Part shown: piece after piece, positions 1 to 7,630 of the stretch
Position numbering within the stretch: the stretch's first letter is position 1
Layout: each line of letters opens with the position of its first letter
Source of the DNA: Eubacterium sp. UBA5416
GTDB lineage: Bacteria; Bacillota; Clostridia; Lachnospirales; Lachnospiraceae
Reading direction: 5' to 3'
Length of the DNA stretch: 24,004 nt
Assembly (NCBI GenBank): GCA_002409525.1
Contig: DHNM01000040.1
Coordinates: 97,229 to 121,232 of the forward strand
The notes under the pieces: generated by a model
What the model was told of the DNA's origin: nothing
Seen by the model: only the letters and a program-made list of their open reading frames with translations
Databases searched by the model: none
Made by a program: the position numbers and the translations under genes

Positions 1-5
1 TTTAC

Positions 6-60
6 GGGTCCCAAGGTCATGCTTTTTCATGCAGGCATGAAACGCAGGACCTTTTGACCC
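6..60. repeat. 55-base interrupted palindrome (REP-like hairpin)
   Basis: Four nested pairs of complementary blocks read inward: GGGTC/GACCC, AGGTC/GACCT, TGC/GCA and TTTCATGC/GCATGAAA around a two-base AG loop. Only short mismatched bulges separate them. No T-run follows on either strand, so a simple intrinsic terminator is unlikely. It lies downstream of the AAA-ATPase gene stop and could be a REP-like intergenic element or a 5' leader structure of a gene beyond the left edge. The pairing is seen directly; the role is inference. Confidence 0.6.
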
Positions 61-70
61 TTGTATCATC

Positions 71-105
71 AGTATAGCACGAACTGAATTTTTTGAAAGA
101 ACCAT
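71..105. repeat. Left copy of imperfect direct repeat flanking the AAA-ATPase gene
   Basis: This stretch resembles positions 1832-1867 in the same orientation. Both contain AGTATA, then CA, GAAC, TG, a T-rich run, AAAGAA and a final CAT at matching places, with a few substitutions and small gaps. Read on the minus strand, both copies contain TATACT, so they could simply be related promoters. In that case the left copy would drive a second gene leaving the window on the minus strand. No gene is visible in 1-131. Confidence 0.4.
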
Positions 106-131
106 CTCGCCATCGTGCTGTTTATTTAACT

Positions 132-1799
132 TTATCTATTAACTATATAACAGTTTTTCTTGTAAAAGGATATTCCATATTTAACGATGTTTTCATACCC
201 ATCACGTTTCAGTTCTCTGGCATAATGCTTCTTATCTATCTGAACTACAGCTCTCTCTGCCATCCTTTGCATTTCCTGAAAAGTTTTTGCATGCTTCAGT
301 TCAAGAATCACGGCCGGTTTTCGGACATTATAGCTTTTAATCAGAATGTCCGGTCTGCCATCTCCCGCTTCTCTGTTCGATTCGACCAGATAGTCCTGCA
401 TATTGCTTAACAGACCAAGAACAAATCCATGGTAGAAGGCCTCTTTTCCATCATAATAGCTGATACTCTCATGAAGCTGCTTTTCTAATTGTTCCTGAAA
501 CTTATCGGTCTCGCATGCAAACATCGCCTGATAAAGAAGTGATAGATCTGTCTTTTTGATCCGTTCCTGAAACCATTCCGTAATTTTTGTTTTGTATATC
601 TCTCTGACTTCTTTATTCGGAATCTTCATATCGATATAAACCATGCCATCTATCAGGGTCTCTGATACCTTTTTTAAATATCCCGTAAAGAATAAAAAGT
701 TCCACAAGTTCTCTTTTGACTGATAAATATCTTCATAAGTGACATCTTCATGTATGATGCTTCGGATGACGCCGCCGTCAATTAAGTCCTCAATTTGACT
801 TTTTGTTTTTAAGTCAGCCGTTTCGATTAATGATTTTATAATACTGTTAGAGCTGGTATTCGACCAGTATGGTTTTGGAGATGAAGTTCTTTTCTCTCGC
901 AGATCTGATATAAAACTGAGCACACTCCATGGATTATAGATTTCCACATCTCCAAACCGGTACCCGTCATACCATCTTTTCATGTCCGGCATTCGATCGG
1001 AAAGATCATAATACTCCAGCAAATGCTTTACCTCTTCTTCCGTAAAACCAAAGTACTCCGCATATCCATGATTAAGAATCGATATGATATGAAGGTTATT
1101 CAGGCCCGTGAATATGCTTTCTTTGGAAATACGCAGGCAGCCCGTAACAACCGCAAACTCAAGACAAGGGTTCGATTTAAGAACAGATTCAAAAAGTGAT
1201 CTGATAAATGTAGCCATCTCATCATAAAATCCCTGAAAATAAGCATTTTCCAACGGCACGTCATACTCATCGATCAATACAATTACTTTCTTTCCATAAT
1301 AATCATACAAAATCTGTGACAGAAACTGAAGGGATGACAGGTAGTCACTCTCACCGCCTTCCGCGTTCAGGATCCGATGAATTCTGTCTTTCTCATAATT
1401 ATACGCAAGGACTGCTTTTTCGTGGCGCTTAAATTCCGGAGAGATCGTCTGTTTCAGCATTTCCAAAGCATTCATATAAGTACCTTGTTTTGCACTTTTC
1501 AGCGAAATACTGATAACCGGGTACTGTTCTTTATGTGTATCACAGAGTTCTCTTTCCTGTTCAATTTCTAAACCGGAAAACAGATCCTCCGATGATTCAC
1601 CGGCATATTCAAAAAAGTTCTGCAGCATACTCATTGTCAGGGTTTTGCCAAACCGTCTGGGTCTGGTGATCAGAGTAACCTCACTCTTTGTCTCCAATAG
1701 TTTTTTAATCAGCTTTGTTTTATCCACATAATAGCAGTTATTTCCAATTAACTTTTCAAAATCATCCCGTCCAATGGGTAAAGCTTTTAGATTTTCCAT
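132..1799 (-). CDS. AAA-ATPase-like / PD-(D/E)XK nuclease family protein
   Basis: A 555-residue protein of the AAA-ATPase-like plus PDDEXK_9 type (Pfam families recalled as PF09820 and PF08011). The N-terminal half has a P-loop variant RPRRFGKT at residues 46-53 and a hydrophobic strand ending in LIDEYD near 175-180, a Walker B. The C-terminal domain carries the nuclease-like signature PD (483-484) followed by ELK (500-502), so the putative catalytic residues are D484, E500 and K502. Both halves look intact. Such genes are abundant and often multi-copy in gut Clostridia and Bacteroidetes; their function is poorly known, with roles in DNA handling or mobile-element biology proposed. The ATG is preceded by a weak GGGTGAG ribosome site. 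Imperfect repeats flank the gene (71-105 and 1832-1867). It stands alone and does not belong to the operon to its right. Confidence 0.85.
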   Translation of the reverse strand: MENLKALPIGRDDFEKLIGNNCYYVDKTKLIKKLLETKSEVTLITRPRRFGKTLTMSMLQNFFEYAGESSEDLFSGLEIEQERELCDTHKEQYPVISISLKSAKQGTYMNALEMLKQTISPEFKRHEKAVLAYNYEKDRIHRILNAEGGESDYLSSLQFLSQILYDYYGKKVIVLIDEYDVPLENAYFQGFYDEMATFIRSLFESVLKSNPCLEFAVVTGCLRISKESIFTGLNNLHIISILNHGYAEYFGFTEEEVKHLLEYYDLSDRMPDMKRWYDGYRFGDVEIYNPWSVLSFISDLREKRTSSPKPYWSNTSSNSIIKSLIETADLKTKSQIEDLIDGGVIRSIIHEDVTYEDIYQSKENLWNFLFFTGYLKKVSETLIDGMVYIDMKIPNKEVREIYKTKITEWFQERIKKTDLSLLYQAMFACETDKFQEQLEKQLHESISYYDGKEAFYHGFVLGLLSNMQDYLVESNREAGDGRPDILIKSYNVRKPAVILELKHAKTFQEMQRMAERAVVQIDKKHYARELKRDGYENIVKYGISFYKKNCYIVNR

Positions 1800-1831
1800 A
1801 TACTCACCCGCTTTCTCTGAGTTTTATAATT

Positions 1832-1867
1832 AGTATATCATGAACACTGTTTTATTAAAAGAATCAT
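1832..1867. repeat. Right copy of imperfect direct repeat; probable promoter region of the AAA-ATPase gene
   Basis: This is the counterpart of 71-105, in the same orientation. On the minus strand it contains TATACT about 35 bases upstream of the AAA-ATPase start codon, a reasonable -10 element for that gene. The resemblance to the left copy may therefore reflect either related promoters or duplication with the gene. Confidence 0.4.
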
Positions 1868-1880
1868 ATACAAAGATGTT

Positions 1881-1903
1881 GGGATCAAAAGTAATTTGAC
1901 CCC
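1881..1903. repeat. Dispersed semi-palindromic motif, copy at 1881
   Basis: The motif starts GGGATCAAAA and ends TTTGACCCC, with GTAA in the centre, so it is nearly self-complementary. A close relative starting GGGATCAAAA and ending TTTTGCCCCC lies at 8523-8546, and a shorter piece (TTTTGACCC) is in the palindrome at 52-60. All are intergenic. It may be a REP-like repeat or a binding site. Confidence 0.45.
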
Positions 1904-1991
1904 TATGATAAGGGCATGAAAAAAGGACCCGGAAGAATCACATATCAGACTCTCGAATCCTCTTTTCAGGTATCTTCATTATCTTTTTAAA

Positions 1992-2411
1992 TCAGCTGTC
2001 CGTTTTTACCGTTCTTGATCTCATGATTGCCACCAGAATTCCCGCCGCTATGAGAAGGGCTCCTGCAGCCCAGTAGATATTTATCAAACTATTTGTCGTA
2101 CCATAGATATCCAATACTCCATGCATGATACTTCCCACAGTCAATGCCATGATCCCTGAATGATACAAGCTGATCGATGTCCTCCCCGGAAAGAAGCTGC
2201 CATATGCCGTCATCAGCAGAAACGGAAGTGCTCCGCCCAACATGGGAATCGCAAAAGCAAAGATCATGTAATCTGAATAAACCTGATGACTAAAGTATTC
2301 ATAAATGGCGGCAAACACGATACAAAACAGTGCTGCCAGCAGATATTTCAGCCCGATTTTTTTCATACAGTCTTTTTGTTCCTTTTGTTCTTTCCTATCC
2401 AATGTAGACAA
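1992..2411 (-). CDS. Small integral membrane protein, function unknown
   Basis: A 139-residue protein with about four hydrophobic segments (roughly residues 23-40, 48-68, 83-103 and 110-130) and a basic tail; I do not recognise a family. The chosen start is a TTG at 2411, inside the 3' end of the phosphodiester glycosidase gene and nine bases after an AGGAAGG ribosome site, which implies translational coupling. An ATG at 2366 would start just before the first membrane helix and has a weaker GGAAC site; it is a real alternative. This is the last gene of the seven-gene minus-strand operon. Its place beside a GtrA-containing glycosyltransferase and a membrane-anchored glycosidase suggests a membrane role in surface glycan or phosphate-polymer assembly, but that is context only. 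Confidence 0.7.
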   Translation of the reverse strand: MSTLDRKEQKEQKDCMKKIGLKYLLAALFCIVFAAIYEYFSHQVYSDYMIFAFAIPMLGGALPFLLMTAYGSFFPGRTSISLYHSGIMALTVGSIMHGVLDIYGTTNSLINIYWAAGALLIAAGILVAIMRSRTVKTDS

Positions 2412-3318
2412 TATCGCTCACCTTCCTCTCAGAGACTCTATTTCCGCCTGTAGTTGGATTATTCATTACATTTCCATTGAAATACATCGTAGAGGATCCG
2501 CCTCCATCCAGATTGTAAGCAGTCTCTACACCCAGTCCCTGCATATACTCTGCCAGCTGATAAAGGGTGAGTCCTGTACTTTCATCTGTCCGCCCATCCG
2601 ATACGACAAACACATAGTGCAGATCATCGATGATTCCTACTGCGGTCCTTGGATTGCTGGCTTTTGCCTTTCCGACTTCCTCATTCTCTGTGACGGCAAT
2701 TTCTCCGTCTTCAACAAGTCCCGGACCAAAAGATAAGATCTGCGCCGCTCCGTCCTCCAGAAGTTCCGAAGCAGAAATATCACTTTCACTGATAATCTGA
2801 AAAGATCCATCGGTTCCTATCACCAAATCTTCCTGTTCTTCCTTCACTGTATCTCTGTAGAGAGTTCCGTTTCTGAGCACATACCCTGATCTCTGTGCTC
2901 CATAATAATCGCCATTAATTGCAAGAACCGCATTGTTGTCAGAGGCGATATCCGATGTAGTTTCTGTCAGATTCTGTCCGTAGGCATTCTGGGCAAATGC
3001 TGTCTTCAGATAGTCAGTGGATGAAAGAGTCACATCTGCAGCATACACGGTTGTATCGTCAACACGGTCTGTCGTAATCTTAATACTCACGCTGCCGTCA
3101 CTGTAACTGTCATCCGTAACCGTCGCTGTCTGCGAAGAAGTATCGGACGAACGCAATGTAGCCGCTTGTGCTTCACTGGTTGTCGTACCTGTACCTGTGT
3201 CCACGTTCTGATACACATGAGTGATAACAAAGGTATCCAGGGCCACATAAGCAGTAAATGATACAAGAACAGCGGCAAATAAAATATTCCATGCATGTCT
3301 CTTCATGTGTTTTTTCAT
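2395..3318 (-). CDS. Phosphodiester glycosidase (NAGPA domain) family protein, membrane-anchored
   Basis: A 307-residue protein with one N-terminal membrane segment (about residues 11-33), a Ser/Thr-rich linker to about 75, then a NAGPA domain. Family signatures are visible: AINGDYYG near 133-140, DGR at 241-243 and NLDGGGSSTM at 269-278. The eukaryotic relative, the uncovering enzyme, removes GlcNAc from phosphodiester-linked mannose. Bacterial members are thought to cleave sugar-phosphodiester bonds in exopolysaccharide or wall polymers. The signal anchor places the domain outside the membrane. The start overlaps the stop of the GT2-GtrA gene by four bases (ATGA type), and a GAGGAGGG ribosome site precedes it, so the two are translationally coupled. 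A glycosyltransferase coupled to a phosphodiester glycosidase fits making and trimming a phosphate-linked surface glycan (inference). Confidence 0.85.
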   Translation of the reverse strand: MKKHMKRHAWNILFAAVLVSFTAYVALDTFVITHVYQNVDTGTGTTTSEAQAATLRSSDTSSQTATVTDDSYSDGSVSIKITTDRVDDTTVYAADVTLSSTDYLKTAFAQNAYGQNLTETTSDIASDNNAVLAINGDYYGAQRSGYVLRNGTLYRDTVKEEQEDLVIGTDGSFQIISESDISASELLEDGAAQILSFGPGLVEDGEIAVTENEEVGKAKASNPRTAVGIIDDLHYVFVVSDGRTDESTGLTLYQLAEYMQGLGVETAYNLDGGGSSTMYFNGNVMNNPTTGGNRVSERKVSDIVYIG

Positions 3319-4385
3319 GCGGTCCCTCCTCTCGCTCTCTGTCGGCTTTCCTTTTTAAAAACAAACAGATGTTGTACAAACCAGCTTATGACAAAGAAGA
3401 AAAACTCCGTGATCAGCTTCGCCACATATGGACTGAGAGTGGTCCGGGCAACGATCATATTCAATAAAACCGAATCCCCAATCAGGATCGCAGCTGCCAG
3501 TGAGAAATACTTCAAGGCCGATTTCCAAAGATCAATTTCACTCTGAAAGACAAATTTTCTGTTCAATGTAAAATTAACAATGGAGCTTACAATACGTGCG
3601 GTAACATTGGATGCCAGAAGCCCAATGCCTCCAAACTCTCCTGTCAGTAATGTCAGAACACTGTACAGACTGTAGTCTGTCAGAAAGCTTAGGAAAGAAG
3701 AGGCCGAAAACTTTGCGATTTCTTTATAGATCCGACAGGAATCCTTTACGGTATTAAAGTGCGAACCGCTATTATTGTCAAAATAAACAGTAGGAATCTC
3801 TATCTCCTCAACAGGCCATTTCTTATCGGCAAACTCCAGCAAAACATTCATCTCATATTCATATCGCTCTCCCGGTATTTCTCTCATCACTGCGGCCAGC
3901 CTGCTGCTGAATGCTCGAAGACCTGTCTGTGTATCATGGATATGAAGACCTGTGGAAACTGCAAAGACGCCTCGTGTGATACTGTTTCCCATCCGGCTCC
4001 TGAGCGGAACACCTTCTTTTAGCGCTCTGCTGCCCAGAATCAGTGTATCCGGTTTTTTTTCGGCCGCTTCACAAATCCTGATCGCATCACTGATCTGATG
4101 CTGACCATCTGCATCCATTGTGACTATGGTATATGGTTCTTCAACGTTTTCTCTGATATAAGAAAGAACAGTTTTAATTGCTTTCCCTTTTCCACAATTA
4201 CTTGGGTGGGTCAGTACTGTGGCGAAATCTGATGCCTGACGAAATATTTCTGAATATTCTTTTCCACTTCCATCATCTATCACGATATTTCTGAAATTTG
4301 AATTCTTTAAGCTATGAAGTAATATAATCAGCTTCTCATCTGGCTCGTAGGCGGGAATCAAAGCAATACATAAGTTTTCTTCCAT
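3315..4385 (-). CDS. Bifunctional family-2 glycosyltransferase / GtrA-like membrane protein
   Basis: A 356-residue fusion. Residues 1 to about 215 are a GT-A fold family-2 glycosyltransferase of dolichyl-phosphate-mannose-synthase type, with IPAYEPDEKL near the N-terminus, DDGS near 37-40, the metal-binding MDADGQH near 90-96 and HDTQTGLRAFS near 150-160. Residues 225-345 hold four membrane helices typical of GtrA, ending in a short basic tail. The family transfers a sugar to polyprenyl phosphate on the cytoplasmic face, and the GtrA part is thought to flip or help flip the lipid-linked sugar. The start has an AAGGATG ribosome site. It lies 30 bases downstream of the Asp/Thr-repeat lipoprotein gene and overlaps the next gene by four bases. 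The sugar is unknown. Confidence 0.88.
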   Translation of the reverse strand: MEENLCIALIPAYEPDEKLIILLHSLKNSNFRNIVIDDGSGKEYSEIFRQASDFATVLTHPSNCGKGKAIKTVLSYIRENVEEPYTIVTMDADGQHQISDAIRICEAAEKKPDTLILGSRALKEGVPLRSRMGNSITRGVFAVSTGLHIHDTQTGLRAFSSRLAAVMREIPGERYEYEMNVLLEFADKKWPVEEIEIPTVYFDNNSGSHFNTVKDSCRIYKEIAKFSASSFLSFLTDYSLYSVLTLLTGEFGGIGLLASNVTARIVSSIVNFTLNRKFVFQSEIDLWKSALKYFSLAAAILIGDSVLLNMIVARTTLSPYVAKLITEFFFFVISWFVQHLFVFKKESRQRARGGTA

Positions 4386-4415
4386 ATAAATCGCATCCTT
4401 ATTGTCTTAATCTGT

Positions 4416-5177
4416 TCAATTCGCCGAAGAATCTGTACTATCTTCATTCTTGTCTTTGGAATCTTCCGGACGCTGTCCGCCTCCCATACCCCGGGAAAAT
4501 ACTGTGATCTTTGCAGCACTTCCGTCGCCGGTTAAGGTGACTGCCACAATATCCCCCTCGGTGATGTCGCTCAGAGCAATCGTTTCACCCTGCTCCTTTT
4601 TCTGCCGGTCAAAATCCTGCTCACCTGAATCACTTTCATTGGCGTCCTCCTCGCTCGTACTTTCCTCACTGTCGCTTTGGCCGCCATTTTCCGGACCTTT
4701 TCCCATTCCCTGACGAGTCAATACCGTATCATCCGTAAGGGCAATTTCCTGTGTATTCCCATCTAGGTTCAGTATCGAAGACGTTTCATCAGAATCCATG
4801 TCAGTATCCGTGTCGGAATCCGTGTCAGTATCCGTGTCGAAATCCGTGTCAGTATCCGTGTCAGTATCCGTGTCGGAATTTGTGTCAGACTTCTGTTCAT
4901 CGGATTCTTCAGCATCCTTTAATGATCCGGTTTCAATTGTAATGCTGTTGTCGCCAACCGCTGTCACCTGTCCATAAATCACATCCGAATCTTCATCCTC
5001 ACTGCTGCCTGTTGTGTCGCTGTCGGCTGTAGAATTATCTAATGTTCCACTTTGGGATGTACTGCTGTTCGTTGTATCCGAACTGCTGCCGGAAGCTGTA
5101 CTGCTTCCGCCGCATCCTGCCAGTGTGACTGCCCCGATTGTAACCCCAAGTATCATTCCTATTATCTTATTTTTCAT
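4416..5177 (-). CDS. Lipoprotein with Asp-Thr/Ser repeat tract and DUF5666-like halves
   Basis: A 253-residue predicted lipoprotein: signal peptide with lipobox LAGC, so Cys22 would be lipid-modified, then a Ser/Thr-rich spacer. Segments at about 66-85 (GQVTAVGDNSITIE), 143-156 and 199-230 (LSDITEGDIVAVTL) resemble the strands of DUF5666-like small beta-barrel domains. Between the first and second segments sits an acidic tract of alternating Asp with Thr/Ser (about 98-131), encoded by tandem 12-base units. A second acidic, Ser/Glu-rich insert covers about 165-198. The tract is Sdr-like in composition and could be a flexible spacer or bind Ca2+ or another cation (inference). An AAAGGATGAG ribosome site precedes the ATG. 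It lies 55 bases after the Cthe_2159-like gene in the operon. Confidence 0.75.
   Translation of the reverse strand: MKNKIIGMILGVTIGAVTLAGCGGSSTASGSSSDTTNSSTSQSGTLDNSTADSDTTGSSEDEDSDVIYGQVTAVGDNSITIETGSLKDAEESDEQKSDTNSDTDTDTDTDTDFDTDTDTDSDTDTDMDSDETSSILNLDGNTQEIALTDDTVLTRQGMGKGPENGGQSDSEESTSEEDANESDSGEQDFDRQKKEQGETIALSDITEGDIVAVTLTGDGSAAKITVFSRGMGGGQRPEDSKDKNEDSTDSSAN
4795..4885. repeat. Tandem 12-base repeats encoding the Asp-Thr/Ser tract
   Basis: On the plus strand the units alternate between GTGTCAGTATCC and GTGTCGGAATCC or GTGTCGAAATCC, giving about seven units of 12 bases. On the coding (minus) strand they specify D-T-D-T and D-S/F-D-T. The unit is a multiple of three, so slippage would lengthen or shorten the protein without breaking the frame. 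Confidence 0.75.
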
Positions 5178-5232
5178 GATTTATCTCATCCTTTCTGAAA
5201 CATTCCTGTTATTTTTGTTTTCAACTCCATTG

Positions 5233-6930
5233 TCATTGTTTCTGTTCTTTTTCTCCGGAATCCTTTCCCTGATTGGGTCCACCGGGACTTCCCCCTTGAT
5301 TCTGGCCGGGGCCTCCGTCTTGGTCTTGGCCGGGGCCGCCACCTTGATCTTGACCGGGGCCGCCACCTTGGCCGGGGCCGCCCATTGGACCGCCCTGGTT
5401 TATATTTCCGCTTGTGGTATTAACGGAATCAAGCGTAACATCTTCCACCTTCGTATCTCCGGTATACAGGGAATAGGTTTCGTCTTTTTTGAGGTTCGGC
5501 GAACTGATTACCACTGCCTGGAAACTTTTAGCCGCCGTCGTTGAAATTACTTCATTTCCGGAAGAATCCTTCAGTGAAACCTTTGTCCCGGCACTCTGCG
5601 AGGAGTCAAATCCATATAGCAGACTGTATTGCGTAGATGTGTCTGAAAAACTCTGTGCCATGTCTGAGGTTCCGACTCCAATCAGTGTTCCTCCTGTGAT
5701 CACTCCTGTTCCGTTATAATCAAGGATTCCATTTCCGCCTCTTACTGTCCCGTCAATCACAGTTTCACCGCCTGTAATGGACAAATTGCCGTTGGAATCG
5801 ATGGAATCACCTTCGGCGTTGATATAAAGTTTCCCGCCATTTATCGTGACCAGAACATTTTCATCATTTTCCATTCCTCCTCCCATACCGCCGCCTCTGG
5901 CATCTTTGCCATCCGAAGCGGAGGGAGTGTCCGTGGTATCTGTCGAGTCGTCAGTCAGACCGTCCGAACCGTTAATTCCGTCATCTGAGGAGGTAACAGA
6001 TATATCACCGTTATTGATGTTGACGACCGTTCCCTCGATTCCCTCATTGCTCTGATCTACCTGAATCGTTCCGCCGTCTATCGTAACGGTACTGTCCGCA
6101 TGAATGGCATCATCCCCGGCATTAATAGTAATCTTGCCGTCTGAAACCTGAACATCTGTCGACGAATGAAGAGCATCCTCCGCAGATGTCAGATTCAAAG
6201 TTCCTCCGCTTACCGCGATATAGTCCTTGCCGCTGACCGCATGATTTGCAGCGTCGACATTGATCGTTCCGTTGATAATCTTGACACCGTCTTTTCCGTG
6301 AATACCATTTTTATAATTTCCCTTTACATTGAGTGTTCCGGATCCATTGACTGTAATATCGTCTTTGCTGAATATAGCCGCATCCGGTTCCTCATCCTCA
6401 TCGAGATCACTGTAACTTGTTCCGTCAGTCAGTGTATTCTCTGTTCCATCTGCCAGAGTGAGTATAATCTTTCCACTCTGTGTTCCATTTATCACTGCAC
6501 CGGCAGAAGAGGTGATATTCGCCCCGTTTAAAACGATATGAACCACATCATTCGAACCTGCGTCTATCACAATCTCCCCGTCTGAAAGCGTTCCGCTGAT
6601 CACATAGGTTCCTGAATTATTTATGGTAATGACTCCGTCGGATTCTTTCACATTGGATCCGTCAATCTTCGCAGAAGAATCTTTCAATGTAATATTCGTT
6701 GCATCGTCTGCACTCCATGCTTCATTCTTGTCATCCTCGTCATAACTGATATCCGCCGCTTTTACGGTTGTCGAAGTGGTCACGGATGTCTTCGTCGCTG
6801 CTGCCGTCGATGAGCCGACATTCGAACTGCTGCCTGTTCCCGATGTAGTACTTCCACATCCGGCAATCATTCCGGCCGCAAGCACCGCAGATAAGAACAC
6901 ACTTGAAATTAAATACTTTTTTTTGATCAT
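5233..6930 (-). CDS. Cthe_2159-like carbohydrate-binding (DUF4353) lipoprotein
   Basis: A 565-residue predicted lipoprotein: signal peptide with lipobox IAGC (Cys25), a Ser/Thr-rich linker to about 60, then many short repeats of the pattern D-x-V/I-T/S-I-x-G-G-T/N-I/L-x-V/I, as in right-handed parallel beta-helices. This matches Cthe_2159-type polysaccharide-binding proteins. A Gly-rich insert (GGGMGGGM) interrupts the helix, and the C-terminus is a low-complexity tail of GGPGQDQ-like repeats ending in a charged stretch. I chose the ATG at 6930 because it starts the signal peptide and has an AAAGGA site; an upstream in-frame start at 6987 would add a hydrophilic stretch inside the DUF4956 gene. 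Such proteins commonly sit beside VTC-domain and DUF4956 genes. It probably displays on the cell surface and binds a glycan. Confidence 0.85.
   Translation of the reverse strand: MIKKKYLISSVFLSAVLAAGMIAGCGSTTSGTGSSSNVGSSTAAATKTSVTTSTTVKAADISYDEDDKNEAWSADDATNITLKDSSAKIDGSNVKESDGVITINNSGTYVISGTLSDGEIVIDAGSNDVVHIVLNGANITSSAGAVINGTQSGKIILTLADGTENTLTDGTSYSDLDEDEEPDAAIFSKDDITVNGSGTLNVKGNYKNGIHGKDGVKIINGTINVDAANHAVSGKDYIAVSGGTLNLTSAEDALHSSTDVQVSDGKITINAGDDAIHADSTVTIDGGTIQVDQSNEGIEGTVVNINNGDISVTSSDDGINGSDGLTDDSTDTTDTPSASDGKDARGGGMGGGMENDENVLVTINGGKLYINAEGDSIDSNGNLSITGGETVIDGTVRGGNGILDYNGTGVITGGTLIGVGTSDMAQSFSDTSTQYSLLYGFDSSQSAGTKVSLKDSSGNEVISTTAAKSFQAVVISSPNLKKDETYSLYTGDTKVEDVTLDSVNTTSGNINQGGPMGGPGQGGGPGQDQGGGPGQDQDGGPGQNQGGSPGGPNQGKDSGEKEQKQ
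5290..5395. repeat. Degenerate repeats encoding the GPGQ-type tail
   Basis: Several copies of a 21- to 24-base unit related to GGCCGGGGCC plus TTGATCTTG or TTGGTCTTG encode the G-G-P-G-Q-D-Q tail of the Cthe_2159-like lipoprotein. The local GC content is far higher than around it. The repeats keep the reading frame open. Confidence 0.65.
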
Positions 6931-6952
6931 ATATATCCCGTTCCTTTCTTTA

Positions 6953-7630
6953 TCATAATTCTTCACGATTCGCTGCCGGTCTGCCACAGGTGATTCCCAG
7001 GTTTCCGTTCCGGCACCTGAGGGTATCTAGAAATTCTTTTTCTTTGCTTTGATCCTTCAGCACAACCCTGTACCTCAGTTCATATAAACTTCCCATATTG
7101 ACGGTTCGCACTTTGTCAAGCTGTGTCTGCGTTGTAAAAGTGTCAAACACATCATCAAAGATGTTCTGATAGTCCAGATTTTCAGGTATCGTGATCTTAA
7201 GTTCCTTTTCGTATTGATTCTCCTGAAACATAGGCAGAGCCATCAGAAGAATCTGTATCAGTGCCACAATCGCAAACAAAATCACTGCAATTCCCACATA
7301 CCCGACTCCCGTTGCAAGGCCAATCGCCATTGCAAGGAATATATTCCCAATCTCTCTTGAATTGCCGGGCACTGAACGGAACCTTACCAGAGAAAATGCG
7401 CCCATGACAGCAACTCTTGTTCCAAGATCTCCGTTCACCATCATGATCACGATCTGTACAATGACCGGCAGAATCGCCAGAGTCAGTAAAAAGTTTTTCG
7501 AAGATCTGTTTTTGTAACAGTGCACCACTGCAATTAAAGTTCCAATGATCAAAGATACCGCCGTACAAATCAAAAACTGCTCCAGACTGACCGAAGATGC
7601 GCCTGATGTTGATAAAATACTGTTAAGCAT
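6953..7630 (-). CDS. DUF4956 membrane protein
   Basis: A 225-residue protein. The N-terminal part has about four membrane segments (near 18-38, 48-66, 95-112 and 113-134). A conserved short loop (RFRSVPGNSREIG, 83-95) is the hallmark I associate with DUF4956, and a soluble C-terminal domain of about 85 residues follows. The start is the ATG at 7630. A GTG at 7642 is in frame but sits right on the GGAGG ribosome site, so it cannot be used efficiently. The start overlaps the VTC gene stop by eight bases, indicating coupled translation. DUF4956 proteins co-occur with VTC polymerase-domain proteins. The pair may form a membrane unit that makes polyphosphate or a related polymer and moves it outward (inference). 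Confidence 0.88.
   Translation of the reverse strand: MLNSILSTSGASSVSLEQFLICTAVSLIIGTLIAVVHCYKNRSSKNFLLTLAILPVIVQIVIMMVNGDLGTRVAVMGAFSLVRFRSVPGNSREIGNIFLAMAIGLATGVGYVGIAVILFAIVALIQILLMALPMFQENQYEKELKITIPENLDYQNIFDDVFDTFTTQTQLDKVRTVNMGSLYELRYRVVLKDQSKEKEFLDTLRCRNGNLGITCGRPAANREEL

Noticed and set aside
6..60. Intrinsic terminator of the AAA-ATPase gene
   Set aside because: The palindrome has no T-run on the minus strand after the stem.
4795..4885. Possible CRISPR array
   Set aside because: The 12-base units are contiguous without spacers and encode part of a protein.
5014..5544. 176-codon plus-strand frame over the lipoprotein genes
   Set aside because: It is the antisense of repetitive Ser/Thr- and Gly-rich coding sequence in two real genes and crosses their intergenic gap.
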